A program made the translations under genes and the position numbers. The notes beneath the pieces are model-generated. The model was not told the origin of the DNA. It saw only the letters and a list, made by a program, of their open reading frames with translations, and did no database searches. From positions 1,411,001 through 1,475,000 of the forward strand of contig JAQFVV010000073.1 of NCBI GenBank assembly GCA_028023455.1: a stretch of DNA of 64,000 nucleotides, given 5' to 3'. Source of the stretch: Epiperipatus broadwayi (Eukaryota > Onychophora > Udeonychophora > Euonychophora > Peripatidae). Below, one piece after another: positions 1-11,533 of this stretch (position 1 is its first letter; the number at the start of each line of letters is the position of its first letter).

Positions 1-1078
1 TCATTCCTTTGACGGATTATTAATTAATGAAAACAAACCAAATAATAATGTTTAATTTTAAAATAGGTTACGTTATAAATTTTAAGTTTAGATAAATTTA
101 ATTTTAAAAAATTGACATCAAAATTAAAATATACAAAAGAAAATTAATAAAAAAAAACAATAATTAATATTACAAACTTTTAAAAATTCTAATTTTGTGA
201 ATAAAAATATTTGAAAATGATGAGAACAAAAAAAGAGAATAAAGGGGATGCCTTCATTATTATTAAAAATCTAAAAATGAATCGGGTAAAATAAAAATAA
301 TTAATGCGTGTATTTTTTGCCTATTAATGTGAGAAGGAACGTGGAAATAAAACAATTAAAATATATATAAAGAGGAGAAATGAAGTTTTAAAATGTTTTA
401 AATTAGAAGAGGTAAACAATGATGAAATATATTTAAAATTGCAATTCTTTGATTTACAACTTATCAATGACTCAATTAAATAACAAAACAGAGAAAGGGA
501 AAATAATTAAATAAAAAAACTCATAAAGTGAAAATAATAAGAATATGGACCCAACATTAATTTTTAACTAGACCAATGGTGACAATGATGCAGAAATATG
601 TAAATAAACTGTGAAGGTGGGTGATGGTGGTCACTAACAATGAAAAGACCTTCTAACTCACACAAACAAAATAATTATGGCAATCATCCATAATAAATTG
701 AATAATATATTAAAATGCAAAAATGTTGTGAAATTGAGTACATTTTAGAGTAAAATAATTAATAGTTGCATTTTCTCATTCATACAACCATAAGCCATAC
801 TATAGAAATTGTTGAACAGCTCAGACAATAAGTTATGAAAATTTATTAATAAAATATAAATACAAAAGTCTCTTCAGCAATCCATAATAAACAGCAAAGG
901 ATAAGACAGTATGCATCATTAAGTTTGCTAACTTTTAGGCAAGGAGCGTTTGAGTAGTCTTCTATTCTTAATTTACTTTCTAGCTAAGATCATCTAGATA
1001 TCAATTTACACATTATTTAAAAAAAGTTATTTTGGTTGGTTACAGGTCAACCATCTGCAAAAAAATCTTAGGAAAGCT
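1..1078. other. AT-rich DNA, no gene seen
   Basis: Low-complexity AT-rich sequence with many A and T runs. I see no ORF, repeat or RNA gene that I can support. Confidence 0.6.
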
Positions 1079-1172
1079 GTCAAGCATTGATGGCCTAGTG
1101 GTTAGCATAGTTGCCTTCCAAGCAGCTGGCCTGGTTCACTTCCCAGTCAACGCATTTGACACATGGAAAGTA
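1079..1172 (+). repeat. tRNA-Gly-derived SINE copy
   Basis: The sequence follows tRNA-Gly(UCC) closely. An A box TGGCCTAGTGG is followed by GTTAGCATAG, an anticodon-loop-like CTTCCAA, and a B box GGTTCACTTCC, which differs slightly from the pol III consensus GGTTCGANTCC. The acceptor halves GCATTGA and TCAACGC pair at six of seven positions. One base is missing from the T-stem compared with the copy at 24.5 kb, so it is not a working tRNA. The flanks GTCAAGC at the 5' side and CATTTGACACATG at the 3' side recur in the other copies in this window, which marks it as a dispersed SINE rather than a lone tRNA pseudogene. Confidence 0.8.
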
Positions 1173-2355
1173 AAACATCTTAGGAAAGTTGAAACAAATT
1201 CTGAATTTATTTAGTTAAGATGTTAACCAGATCATAGCCTGGGCTACAGATATGTTATCATTGTATGAATGAAATGTTGACTTATATATAGAAAAATTGC
1301 TTCTTTTGAATCTTCTAAATTTAGTACTCCATATTCCTTTTTTTTTTCAAATTATGCTGACTTAGCTGAATAGTTTATATAAATTAAATATTAACTCTTT
1401 GCATGATCCTTTCATTTAAAAGTGAAGTGGCTTGATGTCACTCTAAATCAGTCACTTTTCATACTACGATTACGATTTTGCGCTCGTTTAAAAGATTAAA
1501 AAAAGTTATGTAAGATGCTGCCCTCTCTTGAATTATTTTACAAATAAAAAATCAATAAATATGACCATATATATCAATCAAAAGAAAAGTACCACCTTTT
1601 CTTGAATCTTATTGGCTGTTAATTTTGACAATAAAGAAAATGGCTGCCAAAAAGTAAAGAGTTATGATCTGTTTTTGTTTTATTTTGAAAATGATAAATG
1701 AATGTTTTAGACCATTTTAACGGTATTTTTGACAAATTATTTTGATAAATTATGCTAAAAATAAAATTATTTTGGAAAAATAGTAAGACTTTTAACAAAA
1801 ATTAATTGGTTTTTTTCTGCAACTAAAATAGGCAAAGAATATCATGTCGTAAGTAAAACGTTTTGATTGGTAAGATTTCCTTTTACATTTTCTGCTAGTG
1901 AAAATTTATATAATTATATAATAACAATTTATTTTTGAAAAAACTTTTGTTCATTTTCATAATCTGACAAATTATTAATATACTTTTTATAAATGAAACT
2001 AAAGTGAATATAATATTAAAAGATTAATATATTTTGACAATTGACTTTGTTAATTGACACTTCAGTTTGTGAATTGGCCAATTAAAAGTTTTGACTTTCA
2101 CTTCACTCAGCCAATAATATAATTAGTGGTTGAAGAGTTAAATGGCAGGGAAACTTATTACACCACCTCAGAATAAAGAATGAGAAAGTTTAAATCTAGT
2201 AATTCCTGGAAAGATTTTTATAGAATTCTCCATTAGTTTTCAATATTTAGTACCAGTTATCTTAAAATTAAAAAAACAAGAATATTATAAAAAGAAGTAA
2301 GGACTTCTGTACTTTTAATGAAATAAATTACATGCTACATCAAAATAATGCTAAG
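1173..2355. other. AT-rich DNA, no gene seen
   Basis: No supported gene or repeat. Motifs of the TTGAC/GTTAATTGAC type recur around 2035-2110 but form no clear array. Confidence 0.5.
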
Positions 2356-2880
2356 GGCTTTATTCCTCAGGAGCTCATAAAATGTTTGAGCATCAGAACT
2401 GTGAGTGGCAGAATCTATCCTGAAACTTTTTGAATCTAAGTCAGATGCTCCAATATCTGCCAAACCACACAGAGTAAAAAAACATATATAGCTTTATTGC
2501 TTGGGATTCCATAAAAAGTTGAGCACCAGGCCTGTGAGTGCCAGAATCTACCCTGAAACTTCCTGAATCTAAGTCTGATGCTCCAATATCTGCCAAACCA
2601 CACAGGGTAAAACATACATATGGCTTTATTGCTTGAGATTCTATAAAAAGTTTGAGCACCAGACCTGTGAGTGCCAGAATTTATCCTGAAACTTCCTGAA
2701 TTTAAGTCAGATGCTCAAACATTTGCCAAACCATACAGGGTAAAAATACATATGGATTTATTGCTTGGGATTCCACAAGAAGTTTGAGCACCAGTTCTGT
2801 GAGTGCCAAAATCAATCCTAAGATCTTCTGATCACAAATTGGATGCTATGCCAAATGTGTCAAACCATGTAATGTACATG
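2356..2880. repeat. 133-bp tandem array, four units
   Basis: Four head-to-tail units share GCTTTATTGCTTGGGATTCC, GAGCACCAGNCCTGTGAGTG, CCTGAAACTTCCTGAAT and GCCAAACCACACAGGGTAAA. The GAGCACCAG anchor falls at 2388, 2521, 2654 and 2786, giving a period of 132-133 bp. The two middle units are the most alike and the outer two are more diverged, as is usual in a decaying satellite array. The reading frame that runs antisense through it is only a by-product of the repeat. Confidence 0.9.
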
Positions 2881-3586
2881 CTAAATACAAATGTATTAGA
2901 AAAAATGTATTAAATACCTGCATTTTTGTGGGCAAATTTACAATAACTATCAAGCTTTTATCCTAAAAGAGGAACACACTTTGTTTATTTTGTTTTATTT
3001 TATAGTTAAAGTCAAAAACTTTTTTTCACCCATATTTTAAAAGAATTTTATATACCATTTTAATATCTTACATGATTCAAACTATAAAAATGACTGACAA
3101 TTTTACAAACCTCTTCCCCCCTCTCTCAGCAATCTTATTCTTTGCAATAAACAAACTATCTCCTGAAAAGAATAGGTCAAACAAAACAAGATTCAAGCAA
3201 TAAAATAACAGTTACATTAAAGAAACCTGATGTAACAATATTCTAAACTTATTAAAAATGTATAAAATATAATAATTATGTCCATTAGTATGATAAGTTA
3301 GCAACATAACAGAAACTAATGAAAAATACCTGCGCAATTTCAGATTAGCTTAATAATGTTTAATATCATATTATTTAATATTTTCACTACAAAAATAAGT
3401 AGCTGTTATATATGGTCATTTTTTTTTAAAAATTAAAATTATACTCTGTATTTAATTTCTTTAAACTGCATCAGGTCACTAAAATATAAAAAATTCAGTG
3501 CAATTACCATGAATATTCTAAATTACTTCACTACATGGATTGACCTTTTTTAAAAAATCTAATAATAAAGTTAATAATATTACAAA

Positions 3587-3589
<3 letters not shown>
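2881..3589. other. AT-rich DNA, no gene seen
   Basis: No ORF or repeat that I can support. Confidence 0.5.

Positions 3590-3641
<52 letters not shown>
3590..3641. repeat. (AT)n microsatellite, about 26 units
   Basis: Uninterrupted AT dinucleotide run. Confidence 0.98.
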
Positions 3642-3643
<2 letters not shown>

Positions 3644-3684
3644 AGATAATTTCATTCATTATCCCTATCTATATCTAATTAATA

Positions 3685-3905
3685 CTATATTGAAACAAGC
3701 AAAACTATCCATATAGTAGTGCCACTCAGTGCAAGCCAGATTAATCAATGGATGCCAAAAGGCTCGTGCATAAAATCCCTATGTAGTACCTACTTATCCA
3801 ATATCCCCAGATTAGTTTCTATCTTGGAGCTTTCATCAATGAGGAGCCTTGAATATGAGAGCACTGTACTTAGATCTTAGGATCTAATGCATCCCTGCAG
3901 AACAC
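3685..3905. mobile_element. Half of a hairpin element (same family as 13.2 kb)
   Basis: The order of motifs matches the left arm and loop of the complete palindrome at 13167-13589: GCAAAACTNTCCATATAG, GCCACTCAGTGCAAGCCAGA, CATAAAATCCC, a loop with CAATGAGGAGCCTTG, then AGATCTTAGGATCTAATGCA. The right arm is absent here, so this is a 3'-truncated or decayed copy. No coding sequence. Confidence 0.75.
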
Positions 3906-4574
3906 ACCTTTTATCTCTACTTAACTACAAAACTATGAGAATAAAACTGAAAACAATATTTTCAATCCAAGCTCAGTAGTTTATATAGTTATATAGGTCT
4001 GAACTCAGTTCAGTACCCAGAAATTTTGTTGTCTTTGGGTCTTTAATAACCATAGCCACCACCTTGGTTTAATACTATATTACTAGGTTTAGTGAACCCT
4101 CAAGACTTTGTAAAACTTAAAAAAACACTATATAAGTGACTGCAATTTGCAGCTTTAATGCAATTTCAACTATATCAAAGATATTAATAAACTGAAAATA
4201 TCCATTGTTAACTTTTTAGAGGAATTAAATTTATATCATTATAGTTAGCTTTTGAGCTTACAACTCAATAGTGTATATACAATTTGAATTCAATTTTACC
4301 AGTTCACATCTAAAGAAGGGATTACAATAGAGTAAATGTATAAGAATTTTTTTTATAATTGTTTGAAAATTATTTATATATTTGTGGAAATATTTTTGAA
4401 GTGTATATATAAATAATCACGAGATAGTAAAAGTTATATGTGGCAGTAATTGTAGAGGCGGAAGTTAATTACAGTAAAATAAAATAAAATTTTAAAGTTC
4501 GTTATAATGATTTTAAAATAATAATAAAAGAAAGTCTCATTGAAAAAATTTAAAAAACAAAAATAATTGTGTAT
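3906..4574. other. AT-rich DNA, no gene seen
   Basis: No supported gene. Short TATATAG motifs only. Confidence 0.45.
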
Positions 4575-4790
4575 ATGATAAATATAGGATAAATAATCAC
4601 TAATATAAGTATTTTGTGCTGTACCAGCATTCAACAGTGGGTCCAGATTATCATCTCCCCTACAAATATACAATCAGTGTTCAGTTTATCTTAAGATAGC
4701 AAATCCTTATACTTCAATGGACAGGCTTCAATCTACTCCAACCTCCAACTCTTCAGCCATCCATACTATTACATATCTGATGATAAATAA
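4575..4790 (+). mobile_element. Fragment of the GAACCCAGA hairpin family
   Basis: Shares GATAAATAATC, GTACCAGCATTCA, CAGATTATCATCTCCC, CAGTTTATCTTAAGATAGCAAAT and TTCAATGGACAGGCTTCAAT, in that order, with the left arm of the complete element at 21725-22420. The outer ~90 bp, including the GAACCCAGA end, are missing. It runs directly into the trinucleotide repeat. Confidence 0.75.
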
Positions 4791-4831
4791 TACTAATACA
4801 ATAAAAAAAAACATTAATATAGTATATAAAG

Positions 4832-5104
<273 letters not shown>

Positions 5105-5662
5105 AATATAATATAAAGTATTTGTAAACTAATTTAAGGCATAAAATACAGACAAACAATACATTTATGCACAACAGACTCATTTAAAATTTTATTTGTA
5201 TAATATAATTAAAAAAATAATTGAATAATTTATTGTTTATGAATTTTATATAAAAAAATTAAACTCCACTAACTTAATACAATATTGACAGTATTCCTTT
5301 ATAAAATGAATTTTCCTAAACTAAACCATATATATACAATTTTTACTAAACAATAAATAAAAGTCTCTTTATGGAATTAATTAATTGTACTAGAAAACTT
5401 TATGATAAATTCTATATTAATTAAAATATTATAGACTAAAATTTTTAATCAAATCATATAACTTATTAATTTTAATATACAAATTTATATTTTACATAGA
5501 TGTTGTATTTGAGATATAGATTTATTTGTGATAACAGAACAGTCATCATATTAAGAAGTTTAAATGAAAGATGAATTTTTCAATAGGTGTCAATGTTATT
5601 TTCAAATAGTAGAAAAAGAAAAGAGTTTTTCAAACATTACAAATTACAAATAATTATAAATA
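5105..5662. other. AT-rich DNA, no gene seen
   Basis: No supported gene or repeat. Confidence 0.5.
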
Positions 5663-6092
5663 TACACCTGGGTCTCATTTTATGCAGTAGATAGGTTCCT
5701 CAGAAAATGCGCACAAAAGAAATTGCACAAAAATAGACTTGACTTACCTTGAAACATGGGGGATAGGTACTGTAATTTTCAAAAATCACATAAAAGCAAA
5801 GCAACAACATAAAATTACTTTAAAATTTGCATTAAAAAAAAATAAGGAAATAAAATATGACTAATAAAAAATTTCAAATTTGAAAAAAAAAAGATACAAA
5901 CCAACCTTTTTTTTACTTATTTATTAACTACAATATTTAATTTTATTCAAAACAATATATTTTTATGTGTAATTTACAGTATTTTTCATTTTTTTATACA
6001 TATACAGTATTTTAATCATTATCGCTATTTGATGATAAGTAAGTTCATTTGTAAACTAGTAAGACATCAGATTCATCACAAGAAAAAATACA
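5663..6092 (-). mobile_element. LINE 3'-untranslated-region copy, antisense
   Basis: Matches the reverse complement of 11102-11533 over nearly its whole length: CACCTGGGTCTCATTTTATGC at one end, then GCAGTAGATAGGTT, CTGTAATTTTCAAAAAT, GACTAATAAAAA, TATATTTTTATGTGTAATTTAC and AATCATTATCGCTATTTG. The ~45 bp GAAGCTACAGTACCTCAC segment present in the 11.1 kb copy is missing. The sense end of the family is therefore GAGACCCAGGTGTA. No coding sequence remains. Confidence 0.8.
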
Positions 6093-6174
6093 ACTAGTGC
6101 CAACTTCATTTTTTTAATTGCTCTTATTCCCTCATATATGTGTGTATATTTATATTATATAATAATATAATATA

Positions 6175-6557
6175 TGTGACATTATAAAGAATGAGGATTG
6201 CCAATTCCTCAACAAGCTTTGTGATAATTGGTTAGCTAGAGAAAGCATTTAAAATATCTCTGTCAGGTCCTCCCCCCCCCAAACCTCTGACCATGGTTTC
6301 AGGCTCTGGCACCCCTCAGAGAGGTGCTAGGATAGGTTCAGACACTAGATCTGAGGAATGCCAGAGCATGAAACCAAGATCAGAGGGTTTTTTTTTTGGG
6401 GGGGGGGCTGACAGAGATATTTTAAATGCTTTCTCTAGCTAAGCATTTATCACAAAGCTTGTTGGGGAATTGGTAATTCTCATTGTTTATAACTTACAAG
6501 CTTAAGGGAATAAGGTCATGTGATCTGTGACTTATTTTGACTATTTGTGACATTATA
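6175..6557. mobile_element. Large palindromic element flanked by 12-bp direct repeats
   Basis: Two ~145 bp arms fold on each other: the stretch with CAACAAGCTTTGTGATAA, CTAGAGAAAGCATTTAAAAT, ATCTCTGTCAG and TGGTTTCAGGCTCTGGCA returns inverted at 6335-6485. The arms contain a C8 run and a matching G10 run. Loop motif CAGAGAGGTGCTAGGATA resembles the loops of the hairpins at 13.2 and 21.3 kb. The 12-mer TGTGACATTATA occurs at 6175-6186 and 6546-6557, just outside the palindrome, and could be a target-site duplication. No ORF. Confidence 0.8.
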
Positions 6558-7157
6558 GTTCTGAAGAACACTGATATCAAGTAGCAATTGTAAAACAAAA
6601 CAATTAAAATAAATAGTAATATAAAAGTTGCTGTTAATTTTAAAATGCAAAAAAAAAAAAAACAGCATTTATTAATAATGAAAAAATAATGTTGAAAAAA
6701 AATACTAGTAATAAATCAAATGAAGTCCAAAATAAAAATTAAGTAAATATGAATCGAGGTTTTTATTTAAAATAAAAATTATTAGAAAAATAGTTATAAT
6801 CGAAAAAAAATGATTTATTTCTTAGATTAATGAAGTCATTATTCTATTTCAGGTTTATAACTCATCAATTTATTTCAATAATTTATTACAAAACTATTTC
6901 ATTTTATTGTCTCAAAAAAAAAAATGATTTCATTTATATTTTAAATGTTTTGTTTTTTTTTAAACTAATTTTTGATTGATAAAAAATAAATTTGAACTAA
7001 CAAATAAATTAGTAGAAATTGTTTTGTTTAAAATCTCTTTCTACATAAATATAAGTATGTGGATGGGGAAAAGCTTTCAATAATCCACCGTAGTAGAAAA
7101 CTGCGTTTCTGGAAGATTTTTTACAGTATCGAGCGGTACTGAAGAAATGTATATTCA
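6558..7157. other. AT-rich DNA, no gene seen
   Basis: Poly-A and poly-T runs; nothing else supported. Confidence 0.5.
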
Positions 7158-7268
7158 GTCAAGCGTTGCTAGCCGAGAGGTCATCGCAGTTGCCTTGCAA
7201 GCAAGTAGTTGGTTGCAGACGGTTGTGAGTTCGCCTCCCGGCCGATGATATGACATATGAAAAAAAAG
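7158..7268 (+). repeat. tRNA-derived SINE copy (long-head type)
   Basis: Begins GTCAAGCGTTG, has an A box TAGCCGAGAGG, the loop CCTTGCAAGCAAG, a B-box-like GAGTTCGCCTCCCGG, then GATGATATGACATATG and a short A tail. It differs from the tRNA-Gly-like copies by ~15 extra bases between anticodon arm and B box, but shares their 5' and 3' ends. It is close to the copy at 39282. Confidence 0.8.
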
Positions 7269-8022
7269 TGTATATTCATATATTGATAAACCGGCTGCAA
7301 TTAATTTTATGGTTTTATTTTTTCACTTCTTTCATATCAGACTCCATTTGCTGATAATAAATATAGGATGACAGTCAAGTTGGTGGAAAACTAGTTATTT
7401 GAATAAAAATCCTCAACTTAATGAATGTTGTTATTTAAAATGTATGTACATACAATGGAATTGATATTGACTAATCTTCCTTTAGCTGTGAAATAAATAA
7501 ATTCACCACTGTTACTCAGCAAACTATAAAGAATAAAGCAAGTCCAGTGGATTCATCTATTATTTGTGTTTTAATGGTAATAAACTAAGTTTGCTCTAAT
7601 CCTTATAACTAGCTGCCATAAAAGTGGGGAGTTATAGTTGTTTTATATATAACAAGACACTTTAGTCAGTTCCAATTCTATTTCATGCAAATCAATGCTG
7701 AATAACTTTAATATTTGATATATATATATATTATCCACCCATAATGCATTTTTTGATCGTTATTAACTAATTATAAATAATTGACTTAATAATTGTTTAT
7801 CTAGATTGTGATATTGATATCTGGATAATTATAATTTTTTATAACTTGAAACTTCAACTAGATTTTAAAAATGGAATTATGTATTAAAAATGTTTCACCA
7901 TATATATAAACACATGATTGTAATATCAAAATATAATTAAATTCTTTGATTTATTTATATTATTAATTTCTTGCAACATATAATTTAATGAGATATTATT
8001 TTATATAGCGCTATATTTTTTT
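7269..8022. other. AT-rich DNA, no gene seen
   Basis: No supported gene. The 12-base palindrome TATAGCGCTATA lies at about 8005-8016. Confidence 0.45.
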
Positions 8023-8490
8023 TTATGTAATAGTAATACTAGCGATTAAGCCAATAAAATGCACATGCACTTTAAAGATAAATTATAAATGAATACTCTT
8101 ATTCCAGACACGAGACATAGTATTTTAAAAAGAATGGAATAAATCACCCATTCTTTCAACCCAAACATTTATGTATGGGCAAATCTTAAGTGTGTGGTAA
8201 TAAGAGCTGAAGGTGTTACACGATCACTTTAAATTACATTTATGTTTGAACGAATGACACTTGCGAAATCTTTACAATTTACATAACAAATCATGTAACA
8301 CCTTCATGCTCTTATTTCCACACACTTAAGATTTGCCCATACATAAACGTTTGGGTCGAAAGAATGGGTGGATTCATTCCATTCTTTCTAAAATACTATA
8401 TCTCGTGTCTGAAAAATTGAGTATTCATTTATAATTTATCTTTAAAGCGCCTGTGCATTGGCTTAATCACTAATATTACTATACCATATA
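8023..8490. mobile_element. MITE-like element with ~200-bp TIRs
   Basis: Left arm 8023-8226 and right arm about 8290-8490 are inverted copies with only scattered differences. Shared blocks include GATAAATTATAAATGAATACTC, CAGACACGAGA, GAATGGAAT, TTATGTATGGGCAAATCTTA and GAAGGTGTTACA. The ~60 bp spacer has no ORF. Ends read approximately TTATGTAATAGTAAT and TTATATGGTATAGTAAT. Long inverted arms without a transposase are typical of non-autonomous DNA transposons; the superfamily is not evident. Confidence 0.85.
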
Positions 8491-10064
8491 ATTTAATAAC
8501 TTTCAGTATGAATTATAATTATACAACAGAAGATTTTTATTATTTTATAATTTAGCTTCTTTGAGTTTAAGATACATAAACATTAGCTACAATTAGCTGT
8601 AACATAGAAAGAACCCACACTAGCAGTATTCACATATTACTGTTTAGTTGTAATGACTTTTTTACTTATTTATCTTCATTTGCCTCTGTAAATGGAATTA
8701 ACTTACCAACATATTTTAAGTCTGCAGTATCATGATTTTAAATGACAGTAATTATGTTATGTCTATATTTGTCCCCTCCCTCCAATTTTGAAGTAGACAT
8801 TGCCATAATTTCAACTTTTACTGTTAATCATACCAAAATTAGAATTGCAATCTATTTCTTCTTATGTTTTTCTTATTTTTCAATAATGCTTTACGATTTT
8901 TTTTCAATTCTTAGTCATCATGCCTCCCTGTTTTTACGTACATTTTTCTAATTTTTTTTTTCTAATTTTTTATCTAATTTTTCTAGCCAACTTTTTTTTT
9001 TAGGTATTCTTTGTTTTGTTTTTTTTTGGGGGGAGGGGGACTGAAGTTTAATATTTGTTTTGGTAATTTATTCCGAGAGATATTGTAAACATTTTCAATC
9101 ATTACGTGATTTCATTTAGTACACTGTATTCAATATTTATCAAATTCTGTTACTGTTTTATTCATTCTTTTCTCAACTTTCTTGCAAATTTTTCTAATAA
9201 TCTATTTCTATAACTATCAATTTTTTTCTGTTTTTTTTCTCTCAAGGCTCAATCCTTATTTTATTATATAATGTTACTGTTCAACTATTGTGTCATATAA
9301 TTGTGATTTATTGCCTTTTGATATATTCTGACTCCACAATACCCCATTTATTATTGATATACATTTTTTATCTAGTTTGTTTCTTTCTTTTATAACTTCA
9401 TCTATTATTTATTTTGTCTGAGTTTTATGTCTAGATCTTCATACTTTATATTTTTATTCATTATCTATCTTTATATGTCATGTTCCCCAATACACATTTG
9501 TTTTGTTTTTTGTTATATTTTCTTCCATGCCTAAATTAATATGTTATATTAATAGTTTTTGATCATATAATTCCATTCATCATAAACTTTCATCAAACTA
9601 TTTGATTATCCTCATAGTACAGTGCATAAAGTTTCTCTTCATTATTTAAAAAAAATATCTAAAAAAACATACAAATTTATTTTGTTAGTGATTTTAATAT
9701 TAATTACAACAATATTTCTCAACATTTAATTAAAATATGAACAAGTTTAATTTTATGATATATTACTTTATATATTTTCAATATTATAAATTATTTATTA
9801 AATAGAACTCCATTTTAAAATTAGTTTTTTACTTATCATGCTAGATTATAAGATGATTTTCTATTGCTTAAGGTGTTTTTTTTTAAAACCTCTACCTAGA
9901 TTTTGCCATTATTTTTATAAACATTAGAGTTAGCATATAAAAATTATAAATAGATAAATTCTCATAGATATTAACTATGCATTAATAAAAATTATTATTA
10001 TTCCTAAGATCTTGTTTGAGACTTTCTCACTGTAATTATTACAAGTTTTGAATAACTTTACAAT
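8491..10064. other. AT-rich DNA, no gene seen
   Basis: T-rich on the plus strand with a G6AG5 stretch near 9029. A 69-codon open frame at 8742-8951 has no recognisable features and is probably chance in T-rich sequence. Confidence 0.45.
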
Positions 10065-10092
10065 TACACCTGGGTCTCATTTATGCGGATTT
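10065..10092 (-). mobile_element. Short remnant of the LINE 3' end
   Basis: Carries the family end TACACCTGGGTCTCATTTAT followed by GCGG, the same motif that ends the copies at 5663 and 11533. Only about 28 bp is recognisable. Confidence 0.5.
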
Positions 10093-10403
10093 ATTTAATG
10101 TGATTTTGAAGTTATGTGATTCATGTTTCTTCTTAATATCTTTGTATGCAGTTTTCTTTAATGCAATAAAAATTACTAGATCAGAAGTCAAGCTCCAATA
10201 ATGCACTATTAATTTAAATATTATAAATTTTGTGCACTCACATCATATTTAAAGTAATAGCACATTATTAGAGTTCAACTTCCATCTAATAATTTCAATA
10301 TTTTCAGCACTTTATAATAGTACTGTAATAGATTTAATGCTAAAAAGAAGTTCATAATTTGCTTAAAATCAGGATTTCCCTATTTTATATACACTATACA
10401 CAC

Positions 10404-10711
10404 ATTAAATTTTACAAGATTATAATGTAAATCTGTTCAAATGTTATAGATGCCTATACTATATACGTTGTTGTTTTTGCATTTTAAATCACATTCTATT
10501 TTTGCTTTTTAAAAAAAAAGAGTATGTAATCAATTAATCATTTAGTGTCCACAAGTAATAAATTTTACAAGACTATAATGTAAATCTGTTCAAATGTTAC
10601 AGATGAAAAATACTATGTATGTTGTTGTTTTTGTATTTTAAATCATGTTCTATTTTTGCTTTTTATAAAAAGAATACATAATCAATTATTTAATTAGTGT
10701 CCACAAGTTTA
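10404..10711. repeat. 153-bp tandem duplication, two units
   Basis: AATTTTACAAGAYTATAATG recurs at 10408 and 10561. Downstream blocks TAAATCTGTTCAAATGTTA, GTTGTTGTTTTTG, TTCTATTTTTGCTTTTTA and TTAGTGTCCACAAGT follow in the same order in both units. About 10% divergence by eye. Confidence 0.88.
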
Positions 10712-11101
10712 TTTTTAAAAGTTGAGTAACAGTGGTGGGCACAATTAAATTTGACAGTTAAAAACTGATTTTGAATTGTAATTAACAATTTAAAAATTAC
10801 ATAACGTGATCTGAAATTAATGTGATGTGAAACGATGAAATTTGATTTTTAAATGGAATTGAAAATTAAAAAATTAAAGACAAAAATAAGAATTTAATTG
10901 TTAGTTTTAATTAAATTTTTCCCAACAGTGATGAGTCAGTGTCTTTTTATTATCATAAGTTTAAGTTCTTATTTTTATTTTAAACTTTTAGTTTACCCTA
11001 ATGGAGAGGAAAAAACACCCAAGAAAATAAATTTCTTTGGAAACAAAAATTTCAATTTTAGATCACTTAGTGAAATGGGAAGGATCAACAGTGATTGAAA
11101 A
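10712..11101. other. AT-rich DNA, no gene seen
   Basis: A 66-codon frame at 10898-11098 shows nothing recognisable. Confidence 0.4.
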
Positions 11102-11533
11102 ATGTTTTAGTTGTACTTCCTCTTGACTTCATTTAAGGAGAAGCTACAGTACCTCACATTAATGAATCTGATGTCTCAAATAGCGATAATGATTAAAATA
11201 CCATACATATATGGAAAAAATGTAAATTACACATAAAAATATATTGTTTTGAATAAAATTAAATACTGTCATTAATAAAAAAAAAAGTAAAAAAAGTTTG
11301 TCTTGTATCAATTTTTTTCAAATTTGAAATTTTTATTAGTCATATTTTATTTTTATTTTTTTATGCAAATTTTAAAGTAATTGTACATGGTTGCTTTGCT
11401 TTTATGCAATTTTTGAAAATTACAGTAACCTATCCCCCATTTTTCAAGGTAAGTTAAGTATATTTTTGTGTGATTTCTTTTGTGCACATTTTCTGAGAAA
11501 CCTATCTACTGCATAAAATGAGACCCAGGTGTA
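11102..11533 (+). mobile_element. LINE 3'-untranslated region copy
   Basis: Starts with TTGACTTCATTTAAGGAGAA and GCTACAGTACCTCACATTAA, which also lie just after the LINE ORF at 31.9-32.6 kb, and ends in AATGAGACCCAGGTGTA. This ties the non-coding repeat to that LINE family. It is the inverted partner of 5663-6092. No coding sequence is left at its 5' side. Confidence 0.75.
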
